Below are positions 1 to 12,700 of a stretch of 64,000 nt of DNA, piece after piece. Every line of letters starts with the position of its first letter. The stretch's first letter is position 1. Position numbers and translations under genes: made by a program. The notes under the pieces were generated by a model. That model saw only the letters and a program-made list of their open reading frames with translations, searched no databases and was not told where the DNA came from. The stretch is from Aphrophora alni. Taxonomy: Eukaryota > Arthropoda > Insecta > Hemiptera > Aphrophoridae. Location of the stretch: the NCBI GenBank assembly GCA_963513935.1, contig OY740769.1:104759762-104823761 (forward strand), given 5' to 3'.

Positions 1-239
1 AAGGCTATTTTTTACAAATTTATTCTTTATCAAATGAATCGCTTATTCTTATTTCAATTATGAACTTTACATAAACACAATTTCAATATTTTACTTATCC
101 TAGCTACATATTGATTATTTATTTAACACATTAATTTTCACTAAACTTTTATACAGATTAATACTTATTAATCTTAAAGTAGACCTACCCGTAACTATTG
201 TAGATTTTTGAAGGATCTACAACTAAAAAACAACTCATA

Positions 240-2340
240 CGTCCACATGACCCAGCTACTTGGCTGTGTGTGTAGGTCGCCTCACTTTAAATCACCAGAA
301 CTTTCCTCAGCATTATAGGTTCTTCAGCATACTGAGTTCCATTTTGGCTACAAACCAGGGGTTGAGTTGGAACTATTCCACTTAATCAAGTTGAAACTTA
401 TAGGCGATCTCGATACAATCTCCAAATATATGTACGACAATCACCGGAACACCTGAAGGTTAATTTTAGGCTATTTTCATACACCTCCCTTCATCTAATG
501 TTCCTGGTATTTTGGAAAATATCAACTGTTTGTTCGGAATCAATGACAATGTGTCTATTATTCTGACATAGACGACTCACCTGACACATACCACTATCCC
601 CAAACACGCAGTGCTCCACCATATTTTTGAAATGGATGGACAGAGGATTTTCAGCTAAGTCGTATGGGAAGAAGTGGATGTAACTACTGATGCGTCTCTG
701 GAACATAAAGAATATAAAACAAATACCTCAATATTATTCCTAACAACTGTACAAGTTCTAGGGTCTAGGGTTATTAGTATTTCTACATTAAACCAGCTTT
801 CCTCCACTTGTGGATAGCCTGCAATTCTGCCGCCAGTCGCATTGGCTCTTGTCACCTTGTCCCTGCTCAAGCAACCTCCGAAAGACAGCGGTTACAAGCC
901 TTATTTTGATGAATGTTTACTTGAATCACCTTTATCCTTCCTAGGAGTTAAGACCACTCTGACATCCGCTTTAGAGAGACCCAGATGCTCTCTGTATCCC
1001 ACTGTCTGAAGTGACTTCAATTAGACGTCGTCAATCACAATCACCAGAGTCTGACCACGCTTCTCCAGTATCTTTTTGACAACCCTCCAGCCCTGTGTCA
1101 TGAGCCCTTTGTTCTATGTCTTCATCATCATCCACAGAACTTGTTCTGGTGGCAGTTTACCTAGTAGTTTTGGTACCCAGACCAACACCTTCGTTGTTCT
1201 AAACACCACCCTAACCTTCAACCCTAATCTTCCAGATTGATCTTAGGAACCTTGTCTTCCAGCCACTTTTTCACCATCTCATCTACACTTGGGATAAGGG
1301 GAGCTCCTTTTTCCAAATAGAAGTTGTGGAATTTGTGTGCTGTATCTTCCTTGTTGAAGGATAATACTTCCTCTACAATGATCTCCTGGTTAGTATCCAC
1401 TTGATTTTCTGTGAGAATTTTCTCCCGAAAGTTTGATGACACTGTCACCATCTTAAAAGCTTTCAGGACATCCTTAGTCTTGTGATGCGTCCTCTTGTTC
1501 ACCATGCCTTCATAGCGGGGTCTTTTTAATCCCTCAGCCTTTGGTGAATTCCCATTGGATCTTATCCTCTTTGGATTATGCTGACTGGTATGGTATATAG
1601 CACCTGAGCTTTCCCCTTCAGGAGTAGACCATTGCTTCACATACGGTCTGTTTTTATGTCCCTTCCTATTTCTGGGTTTTATAGGTAATTCCAGAGCTAC
1701 TACCTTTGCTTTTCTTAACTTCCGTTTCTGCACTACTGCTTCTTGCCTATGTTAAGATGTTCAAATCCATCTATAACTGGTTCTACACCAGGTTGGTCTT
1801 GTCCTCATTGAGACCTAACATCCTGCTGCTTAGATAAGAGAGCAGGTTCCACATGGGTGTTCTCATCCCCCATATCCTCCATTTGGTTTTTCATTCCTTG
1901 AGTTGTCTCTTGCAAGCTCCCCAGTGTTATCTAGGTTTAACGGTTTTTTATTTTCCATTGAAGTCCCACGAGTAGTAGTAGAAATAAGAAGAATAGAAAT
2001 AATACCCATACAGAGCCCGTGTGTATATGAAAGACTAGATTAAACTGAAGGTCGCTCGGTATTCAATACTAAACTCCCCCTTACACAACTTTTAGCATAT
2101 GGTGTTCTACCTTGGCTTGGGATAGATAACGTCTTACACTTCCGCTGCAATGATGCCACATCATAGAATTTTATCCACACCAAACATTCCCCACTCTGCA
2201 CCCGACGTGTAAGTCCACACTTGAAAACGTACACCCACCCCCTACATCACCTCACCCCAGAGAGAATGTATGATGCAAAGAGGGCATGTACCGCCTCTTC
2301 TCAGAGAAACATTCCAGTTACTAAAATATATTCGTAATTA
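240..2340 (-). pseudogene. Jockey-like LINE remnant: ORF1 and ORF2 endonuclease
   Basis: On the minus strand a 169-codon frame (1733-1224) is followed, through several stops and frame changes, by a segment with GQTLVIVIDD and REHLGLSKADVRVV. This resembles the C-terminal domain seen in ORF1 of many insect LINEs. Further along (870-490) are RTCTVVRNNIE ... SLCSRDASVV and ENPLSIHFKN(L/M)VEHC, which read like the apurinic endonuclease domain at the start of ORF2. The reverse transcriptase is absent, so the copy is truncated near or beyond the left edge. It probably lies in an arrow intron. Boundaries are approximate; family assignment is by pattern memory. Confidence 0.55.
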
Positions 2341-2390
2341 GAACATTAAAAAATTTATTCTGGTAAGTTTAGGCACAACAGTGTTTATAT

Positions 2391-3023
2391 TGTGCTGTGT
2401 CCGTTAACAGGTAACAGCTAATCGTCAATGCTCAACGCAGTTGACGAAGAAGTGTATTAACTGATAACGTTGATCAACTGCTTAGTGCTTGCAGGTGACA
2501 CATCAGTGGTTGTTTGTTAGCGCCAGCGGCCCACTTAATATGTGCGCACCCAGCTACACGTACGCCTCTCAATCGTCTGTTAGTTTAGTTGAGCAACTAA
2601 AGTGAATCAATTAGCATCAACATTTATTCATCAACGAATCAACGTATGTTTCTGCTGTAGCCTACTATTTTACTGTTTGTTTTTTTACTAAATCTAAAAC
2701 TGTATAAAACGGCGACCGGATAATACGAAAATAGTGTGGTGTAAATCACTAGTTTAGCTGATAAAAGCTGTCAACTAACTGTGTAAATATTTAGGTTAGG
2801 TTTGTGCTTGTGCAAAAGGAAAGTAACTGTATAAATCACTTGTGTTAGTTAGTAACTGTAATAGTGTAAATATTTTCACACTATTATTTGCACACTGAAC
2901 AAAGACGCTTGGTCTTCTGTTCTGTCTGGCAGGTTAACGTTAGCAGTTTTTTTCAACAGTTTATCACGCTCAACGTTAACTGGTGTTGACGTTGACCGTT
3001 GTTAGCGTTAATGCCCACCACTA
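2391..3023. mobile_element. hAT-like non-autonomous element with 8-bp TSD
   Basis: The segment is flanked by the direct repeat GTTTATAT at 2383-2390 and 3024-3031. Its ends are imperfect inverted repeats: left TGTGCTGTGTCCGTTAAC, right (reverse complement) TAGTGGTGGGCATTAAC. An 8-bp duplication with TAGTGGTGGGC-type ends is typical of hAT MITE-like elements. The 633 bp hold no coding frame; the sub-ends are rich in GTTAACG/CGTTAAC words. Confidence 0.6.
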
Positions 3024-3472
3024 GTTTATATACTTACTACATACATTAATGAAAGAGAGTGAAAATATTTTTGGAGCTACAAAGTTTAAATTTGTTACCA
3101 CACATTTATAAATTCACGTACACATTTTTAGGCATTCAACATTATCTAGAAACTGAAATTCATCAATATGTTTTAGGGCCCTCAAAATATCAAAACATCA
3201 AATTCTGGATTTGACATTTTATTATGATTACAATAACTTCCCTGTATATAATTAATGTTGTTCAAAAAGGCATAAAATTTATCTTTTTATATTTAATCAA
3301 ACATTTTCAGTTTTCCATGACAATTTTGATTAAAAATCTATAATTCGAAGTAGATATGATTTTACACATGAAAACTCTAAATTACTGCATTAAATTTGAG
3401 TTAAAAATTTGTAAGCACTAATCAAGTTATTGTCTTTTCTCCTCACTCAATTAAATATTTTTATGTTTTTAG
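3024..3472. other. intron sequence, no feature seen
   Basis: AT-rich intron between the hAT-like element and the first arrow exon of the window. It ends in a pyrimidine tract and acceptor (TTTTTAG). I see nothing else in it. Confidence 0.5.
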
Positions 3473-3706
3473 GTTTTAATTAACGAAGATCTAGTTGAAC
3501 CCAGAGCTATTGCTTTATCGCCAGAAAGAGGTTGGCTGTTCTGGTCAGATTGGAATGACAAAAGACCAAAGATTGAACGATCTTCTTTAGATGGATCGGA
3601 CAGAATTATTTTAGTAAGAGAAAGACTTGGTTGGCCCAATGGCATTGCTTTAGACTTAGTCCGGGATAAAGTCTATTGGTGTGATGCTAAGACTGATAAA
3701 ATTGAA
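3473..3706 (+). CDS. arr: arrow exon: propeller 2, YWTD blades
   Basis: The acceptor is AG at 3471-3472 and the donor GTGAGT begins at 3707; the exon is in phase 0 at both ends (78 codons). It reads [20 protein letters not shown], then a FWSDWND blade, then a segment with WPNGIALDL and [11 protein letters not shown]. These match the C-terminal blades of the second beta-propeller of LRP6. This is the most upstream arrow exon I can find in the window; the remainder of propeller 2 must come from exons to the left. Confidence 0.93.
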
Positions 3707-6700
3707 GTGAGTACATGTATTGTTTAATATGAACTTAATTTATATGATAAAAATTGAAATATGTGAAATTTTAAATTTGTACTGTATATATCTCCTAATT
3801 AAAAAAAAAAAGTTATTAAGGATTTGATTGAAAGACTGTATTTTTAGTGAGAAGTTATGACCTTGACTAAGTTAAGAGAGAGTAAACTATTAACCCTGCA
3901 ACTGTTAAAGACCCCAAACCGTACCCATTCTCCCGGACAAGTTGGCTATAAAACACATATTTTGCAATTCAACATTTCGCCCACTTAGAATCGTCCTATT
4001 GCAATAAAAAAAATAGTGTTGGAAAGCTAATGTTCCGTAGATGCATATCATGCAAAAAAAATACCACAAAACGTTATAAATAATATTCCAAAAATTGGCG
4101 AAGTTCGCATATTTTTGATGCGAAACGTCCAAGTTTTACGTTAACAAGTTTTAAACAAAACATTCGTCTCGTATGACAATTATTCCTATTTCGAAATTTC
4201 AATCTGTCACATCTGGCATAACACTGCTTGATAGATCGCGTCTTTCTCTTCAAAACGGTGTTTTTCAAATGTTTCCAACTAGTATAGTTTTTATTATATA
4301 AAAATTAAACCAAATCAAGAATTTTAACGCTATTTTACACGCTAAAAATTACATTTTTTGCAATTCAACTTTTATCCTAGTAGATATTATATTATCGAAA
4401 TGTATTCTATACCATTGAAAATGTAATTTTTTAATCTTTCATAACCAAGTTTAGAAAATTTTATGTAGCGTGTAGTATAGAAATAAGACTAGACTGAAGT
4501 TTACCTTGTTAGCGCTAGATTGCGACAGTTTCTCGCGGCGAGTTTTATATAGAAAATATCACCTATATGTTCATATATTTTTTCGAAATGGTAAAACTTG
4601 TCCAAATGTTACAAGTTGACAATATTATATAGTATTTTTCTTCCTCTTTCGAACTATGAAGACGAAATCATCCTAATTTATATAGTTTACGAGTTATATC
4701 CATTCTAGGAAATGATCCTCTGAACTTTCAGACCGGTTTGCGATATTCAGTGTCTAGACAGTCTTGAAGAATCCGATCTTTATTTTTATACAATCTTGTC
4801 ATTTTTGATATAACTGTAAAGAGGAGTTTTCAATGTTTAACCTTGTATTTGAAACACATCTGTACAAGGAAAAATACAAAGGCTGTAGTACTTTATAAAA
4901 CGTAGAATAACCTCAAATTTGTTACTTCGATCTCGCAAGATTTTTGCCGATGTGGAAATTTCAATGTGCAATAGCTTTGTGTTTTTATAGTGAATATAAG
5001 TTTCATTAAGTGATTTTTTTATTATAATTTGTTTATACAACTTAAAATAAATGTGTCAATGTTTGTAGAGTGAAGTTATGAGTGATAATTCATATTTTCG
5101 GCCTAGTCTAGCCAAATCTAGTACTAGTCAGACCTAGTTCTAGATTTGCTATTGGAACTTTTAGTTTCAAGAAACCATTTATTTATTATAATATGTATAT
5201 ACATAATATATAAATGTATATACAACTTATAATAAATGTGTCAATGTTTGTAGAGTGTATTTATTAGTGATATTTCATATTTTTGGTTTTTTTTTCACAG
5301 CCCTAACCTCAACGTCTAGGCTATTGTGAAGGTAGATTTTTATCATAAATGACCCATGTCTAATGAAAATTTTCAAAATAGATTTTTCTTTTTAGCAACT
5401 TTTATCCACAAATATATTACAAATATGTACTAACTGTTAAAAATATTTTAAAAAAATTTTTGTAGGATTTACATTACCATTTCTGTGAAATTCTTGCCTG
5501 CGCTACTCTCGGATTTTTTGGTATTTCACATATAAACTCCAAATGTTTTACATCTAACTTTTTTTCCACTGGACAGCTAAATTATATGCACCTTTCTAAA
5601 TATAATAATATATAGAATTTGTGTTTTCCATACATATTACTATTTTTGGTAAATTTTTGAAAAGAAAAGAATAAAGTTACCTTTTTTTAAAAAATGGTAA
5701 TTTCTTTTTGAAAATGTAACAAATGTTTTTTTTTTCTCTTCTAAATATATTCACAAATATATTACAAACCTGTTTTAATAATTGAAAAAATTCCAAAAAT
5801 TTTTTTATTATGGTGTACATTACCATTTCTGTGAAATTCTTGCCTAAGCCACTTTCCGATTTTTGGCCATTTTACATAAAAACTCCAAATGTTTTACATC
5901 TAACTTTTTTTTTCACTACACACCTAAAATCTATGCACCTTTCTGAATATAATGACTTATAGAAGTTCTGTATAAAATATATTTTACTATTTTTAATGTT
6001 TTTTTGAAAAAATAAAGTGAAAATTCAGTTTTTACGTAAAATATTTTTTTAAATTTTAAAAATATAACTTTTTTTTTTTTTCCTAAATATATTCACAAAT
6101 AGTACACAAAACTTTTGTATATCTTAGAAAAAGGTGGTAAGCTTTTTATTTTGGATGAATCAGCTTTTTCTTGAAAAATGATAACGTCGTTTTTGACATG
6201 TAACATACTTACTCCAAAACCGTTACAAATTTTTTTTTTTTTTTACATAGATGAATTCTATGCATCTTTCTGAGAAAAATGATGTCTTATAAGTTAGGTT
6301 TTGTGTAAAATTAATATTTTTTATTAATTTTTTAAGAAAATAAAACCTTTAACATTGAACAGTTGGAGGGTTAACTAATCAAACCTTCTATTTATGATTG
6401 GTTTCATTCTGCAATTATTTACAATTTATATGTAACAATTTTTATGACCTAGTCTAAAAAAAATTTCATTCCTTTTTGTCTAGGAAGGAGATTTATCGTA
6501 AATTGGGGTGATATAATAACTTTGGCCAGATAAAATATGTTTTAGGGCGTAAGTTTAAATAATAAATATTCGCTGTAGCAAATAAACAATGAACAGCTGT
6601 AGCAAATATGTATATTATAAGTTATAGGCGACCATTTTGATATCATAAGGTAGCAGAAAATAAGTCACATGATGGCAAGAGCTAAATATGAATTTAAATG

Positions 6701-9700
6701 TTATGGAAGGAAAACTAATATAATTGTACACTTTCAATTTTGTAATATTTAAAAGAAATAAGACAATAAAGGGAAAATTAACATCTAGATAAATAAGAAT
6801 ATTGTAATAGACATTTAGGAATCCAGAACAGTAAAATTAATTTATAAAATGTGAAAAGGTGATAGTGAAATCAGACAGTGATAACTTGAGCTTAAAGAAC
6901 TAAAAATATTTAAATGCAGAAGTTATGGGCTATTGTTACAAAACCCAAGTCAAGTCTTCTTCAACAATTAAACTGACTTCCATTTTAATTTCCATACAGA
7001 CAAGATATAGAACTAAAGCTCTTTAGAAAAGAAAATTACAAATAAACAAATGGGAAGGGTAAAAACTGTTGATCTGTAATAAGTATTGAACAAATTTAAA
7101 AATCAATTTCAGATATTACAGGCTAAGTGTAATCAAGTAAGCCCAATGTTATAAATAACATTGTGTTTAAACAAACAAGTGAAGAATTTAAATTATACAT
7201 AGTTACAATTCTGGTTTTTAAACAACTTTCAAAAGGTAATTATTAATCTAACGCCTTGGACTTGGACATTTGTTAAAATATTGTTTTGTGTATTAACTTT
7301 TTTAGTATATTATATTAATAATTTAAAGTTCGATACAATAATTTCATAATTATTCTAATAATATCAGACTGATGTTTCTATCAAATAATTGTATATATCT
7401 CTATAAATAAATAAATACACAATTAGCAAACAGCGTGTAATACAGTCTGATTTACATCACTAGTAATTAAAACTTAAAAGGATTTGTTTACTAAAATCAA
7501 TAGCCATTACAATATCACTGTAAATTGATGGGCTGATATTTGTGGAATATAGACAGGATGTGGAGTGACCAGTAATTCCAGTGAGTGGCCATTGTACTAG
7601 AAGAATTTAATATGTATGGGGGGAAAATGGGGATTTTTAAGCTATCCTGGAAACAAACAATTATACTTAATATTTTTATATGCTTTCTTTTTTTTTTGTC
7701 AAATTATATGAGAAAATAATACTAATTTGAGAGTAAATCTCGATTATTATCGTAATTTAATGTTATGAAATCCTAAAAATAAAATATTTTGTTACAATTA
7801 ATTGCTAATCTTAATACATCACTGAAAGAGGAAAGGACACTATCAACTGTCTCAGTTACATCGTTCTAATTGAATTATTTGCTGGCATGACATCTATAAC
7901 TTCCGGTGTTCCCTCCTTTCTTTTGTGATGTAGACTGTCAGTTTTGTCTTGGTAAATCACCACGCTGAATACCCATTTTAAAACAATTTTAGTGTTCTGA
8001 TCATGTTGTTGTTAATATCCGAAAGTATTGATAACTATTGATATGGTTTTTTGGCATTATAGCACCGGTTGTTGCCCTCCTATTTTTGTTTTTGTGTCTG
8101 ATTGAAAGAGGGAAATGTGTCAGTCTCAAATTGCATCGTAGTCAACAGTAAACAAAAGATGGTTATTGCCGCGTTGAATTGTGTTTTATAAGTCAAATTC
8201 TTAATTAATGAACATAATTTCACTGAGAGGCTAGTATTTTCTCCAATATAATGAATATGGGCCTGGTCATTCCGATGAACCTAGCTGGAGCTACATCTTT
8301 TTGCATATATAGTCTTTGGTTAGATCCCTGTCTTTAATCTTTCCCATCAGATCTCTCTTGTTCTCTTCTAACCCTGTCGCTTTTAGAGTATTCGAGAGCT
8401 AGGGATTTTAATGTTATACAATTTTTTTTTTCATTTTTTTTATATAGTTATGTTAACCGAAAGGGCTAAAATATGAAATATCGATCTGCTTATAATATTA
8501 ATTACAATATAATTCAAATTAACACTTTCAAATTATGACTACAGGTTATCAACATGAATGGCACAGAACGAAGAGAAATGATCAATGAAAACTTACCCCA
8601 TGTGTTTGGATTATCATTGATGGGAGAATATCTCTACTGGACTGATTGGCAGCGACGCAGTATTGATAGAGCTGATAAAATAACAGGAAATAATCGTGAA
8701 GTAATTGTTGATCAATTACCTAACCTTATGGGAATCAAAGCAGTTGGATTGGGACTTGGAGGAGGTTGGAATCCTTGTAAGAATAATAATGCTGGGTGCT
8801 CGCATCTGTGTCTTAACAGACCGGGCAATAATAACTCGGTGTGTGCGTGTCAAATTGGTGAGCAGAAACTTTACTTTTAATCAATATTATTAAAATAACT
8901 ATTGTGCATCTCCATTTAAACCATTATTAATTTTTACACAGTTTTTAAATAAAATGTTTATTTTTTAATACATGAAGTAGTTTGTGTAATGTATAAGGAA
9001 GATAATATTGAAAACTTTGTGTAAATTGTTTCAGCCATTCCAACTACAAAATATAATTATTAAATTATATGATCACAGATTTTAATAATTAATTCATAGA
9101 AAAAAAATACAATTTTCTAGCTAAATTATTCTATTTAGAGTTTAAATTGAAAAACTGAAATTTTTAATGTTTGCGCATGACAAAAAAAAACACATTAAAA
9201 TATGTTCAACTACTAAGCTGAAGAGGCAATAGCAAAAGATTAAGAAACATTTGGCACCTATCTTATAATTGGTTTTTTATAAAAATACAAGAAAATGGTA
9301 AGTTTGATTTTTAATTTTTAATTGTTTATCAAAACACAGACTGTTTCTCGTGATTATATCTTAAAACTAAGATAAAAGTTCCTCTTGTGAAATAGTTTAT
9401 CTCACTTCATTTAAATCTGTATATTTGTCTGTGGTTTTAGTACAAATTTAAATATTTGTTAAATACGTCCATCAAGAATTATAATGGTCTAGCCAATAAA
9501 ATGGTGGTACTTGAAATTTCATACTTAATGCCAAATGCAAACTTAAAATAGTATTGATTTATGGTAGATACTTCATATATAAATTTTTCATATCTCAATT
9601 TTTCTCGGTTATTTACATTTTGTTTGAAAACAAAGACGAACAACTTTGTCAATATACAATTAAAAGTAAGTGCATTTAATAATTTTTTTTTTTTTTTATT

Positions 9701-12700
9701 GAGTTATCTTCTACTGACTGTTTTGTATAATATAATCCAACATAGCTTGATATTATTAAATCCCTACATAAGGAGAAATAATACTATAGATTTATCAAAT
9801 TCTGTCTTGTCAACTAAGATTGTTAGATATTTTATTGCTAGTTTAATATTTTTTTCTAGGTTATGAGCTAGCAGGAGATGAGAAAACCTGTGTTGTACCT
9901 GAAGCTTTCCTATTGTTTGCAAGGAGAGAAAACATTGGCAGAATTAGTATAGAGAATGCACATAATGAAGCCATTATTCCTGTGACAGGAGTTAAAGATG
10001 CAAGGTAGGCTGTATGTTTTTTTTTTACAATAGATTACTGTTCATTTTAAAATTTATTCAAATTTGAAACCCACGCAAATAAGACATATCCATCAAATTG
10101 TCACTGTGATCCTTTGCTTCACTCGCAGTGAATAATATTAAAGGTAGGAAACTTATATGTGTTAATATATATATATTTTTTTCTTTTTCGTAAAGTATTA
10201 TTTTATTAAATTATGGTTTAATTACAGAGGTGGAGTGGGGGGGGAATATATACATAGTAATAACATTTTTTGTCAGTTTTTTAGGTAAAAAAAAAGTTCA
10301 TTAAATTTCAAACTTACTATTTTTATTAAATTGCTTATGCAGTATTTATAACTGTCTTATAATATGTAAGTTTAGGTTATCAGTCATTGAATAAAACTGG
10401 TTTTATTATAATTTGACACGAAATGTTATTTCAGTGCTTTGGATTTTGACATGGTGGATAATCGAATTTATTGGACTGATGTGAAACTAAAGGCCATTAC
10501 AAGAGCATTCATTAATGGTTCCCAGATGGAAAAGATCATAGAGTTTGGATTGGATTCACCTGAAGGTAAAAGTTTTAGAAACTTTATCAAATTTATTATT
10601 AATTTTGTTTTTGTTCATTTGCAAGTTTTATTTTCAGATACTAATAATATAATTAATTTGAGGATCTACATTTTATAAAATTATTATTGGAATTAAAATA
10701 AAAAACTTATCACCATAAATAAATAAATAGAATGATGTTTGTTTCTTTAAGATCCCTTCAACTTGTAATTAATAGACTGCAATCTTGTTCTCTGCTTCCA
10801 AAATGTAATGCATTGCTTTTAGTCGTCGAAGACTGAACCATCAGCCTTTATTATTTCTAATTGGAACACAACTTCAAACTATTGAAATTGCTAAATTTTT
10901 AGGCCTATTATTTGATCATAGACTTTTTTGGATTCCACATCTATCTAAATCTAAAAACACGGTGCAATAAAATACTTGACATCTTACGTGTTCATAGTGG
11001 TTCTCGGTGGGGAGCCGATAGGAACTGTATGCTACGTTTTTACCGTGCTGTTGTTCGATCGTGGCTTGATTATGGCTCCATAGTCTACTCATCAGCAATT
11101 AAGAAGATTGATTTGATACACAACTCTGCACTGCATATTGTTTCTAGAGCATTTCATTTGAGCCTATTTTCTAGCTTACATGCTGAGACTGGTGAACCAT
11201 CTCTTACTCGACGAAGTCAGCAACTACAAATAACATATTTGTAGTCTGTGCACTAAACAGAATCATCCGGCTTACAATGTTCTTTTTAAAAATCCCCATT
11301 AAAAAGTTTAGTACTGCTCCATTTGACATTAGTACTCTTAGAATCCTTGACAATTTGGGTCTTGTACTTCCTCCAATGTATGAGAATACTCCGTGTTTTA
11401 TTCCTCCATTCAAATGTCAACTTTTGATTTTTCACTGTCCAGGTTCATCAAGCACAACACTCCTGATGTAGTATATTGTCAGGAGTTTCACTATATACTT
11501 GATGAATACCCATCTAGTGAAATTATTTTCACAGATGGTTCTAAACTGGATAGTAAAAAGTCGGTTGCTCATATTACTCATCCGGTCGGACGTATATGTA
11601 TGGATTACCCTCAGTTTATAGTGTATTTTCTGCCGAACTCTTTGCTATTTTTGAAAGGCCTTAATACCGTTCCATCTGGTTTCCGTCACTATCTTTTGTG
11701 TTTCGATTCCAAAAGTGTTCTACAGTCTATCCAAGATATCTATTCTAAGAATCCCTTTGTTGAAGATATCTTGTGTTCCATACACAGACTTTGGCTACGG
11801 GACGCCGGAGTATCATTTTGCTAGGTACCTGGGCATTGCAGAATTTTGGGAAACAGAAAAGCTGACGAAGCGGCAAAGGAAGCTACAATCGACTTTGTAT
11901 CGAAAGTTAAAATTATTTTGCATAAGAAATGGGGAAGAAGAGTGGACAAATACAAAGTCCAATAAGCTGAGGGAAGAAAAGGTACTGTCTGTCCGTAGAA
12001 TTCATCCATACATGCCAGTCGTCGAGAAGAAGTAATGGTTACCCGTGTTCGTGTCAGTCATTCCATGATCACTCATGGATTTGTGATGGAACAGGGGAAT
12101 CCACCACAATGCCAATTTTGTCAAGGTGCCTTATCAATTAAGCTCATCCTCATTGAATGTGTTATGTTATGAGGTGTGTAACGAACTTTTGCCCTACCTA
12201 GTTCCATTCAGGCGATGTTGGAGGATAATGGTCAGATCCTTGACAGGGTATTGTCCTTTTTGCGTTGTCTAAAAATTTTAAAAAAAGTTTTAAAGCAAAT
12301 TTTCTTTTAGATTATTACAGAGCCTTTTTACAGCTATGTAATATTTTGTGTTGTTTAATTAAATTATTTTTTTGTTAAAGTTCAATCTTTCTCTCTTTTT
12401 TTTTACATTTTACAGCCTTGTAATATATTGTTGTTGATTATTTTGTTTGTTATCTAGTTTTTGTAATGTTATTGTTTTTAATGTTTTATTTCTTAGATTT
12501 TAAAGTAAAGCACCTTCTTGCCAAATTTTTGAAGGCGATAATGACCAAAATGGTTTTTCGCCTTAACACAAAAAAAAATTATATTTTTTTTACCAAACTT
12601 ATTATTCTTTTAACCTAAATAATTCAATTATTTTCTCACCTAAAACTTCTGTTTAGTTTTTGTATTCCTTGTGTAGAATTATTAATGTCTATTTCCTGCC

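Noticed and set aside
5390..6330. CRISPR-like array
   Set aside because: The units are ~345 bp tandem repeats in an animal transposon, not short repeats with spacers.
8554..8880. Open frame with ATG at 8554 as a separate small gene
   Set aside because: It is the arrow exon 8545-8857; the upstream codons are in frame from the acceptor and the last codons are intron.
9561..9866. 101-codon plus-strand frame
   Set aside because: Low-complexity intron sequence that overlaps the acceptor at 9858-9859 in a different frame from the exon.
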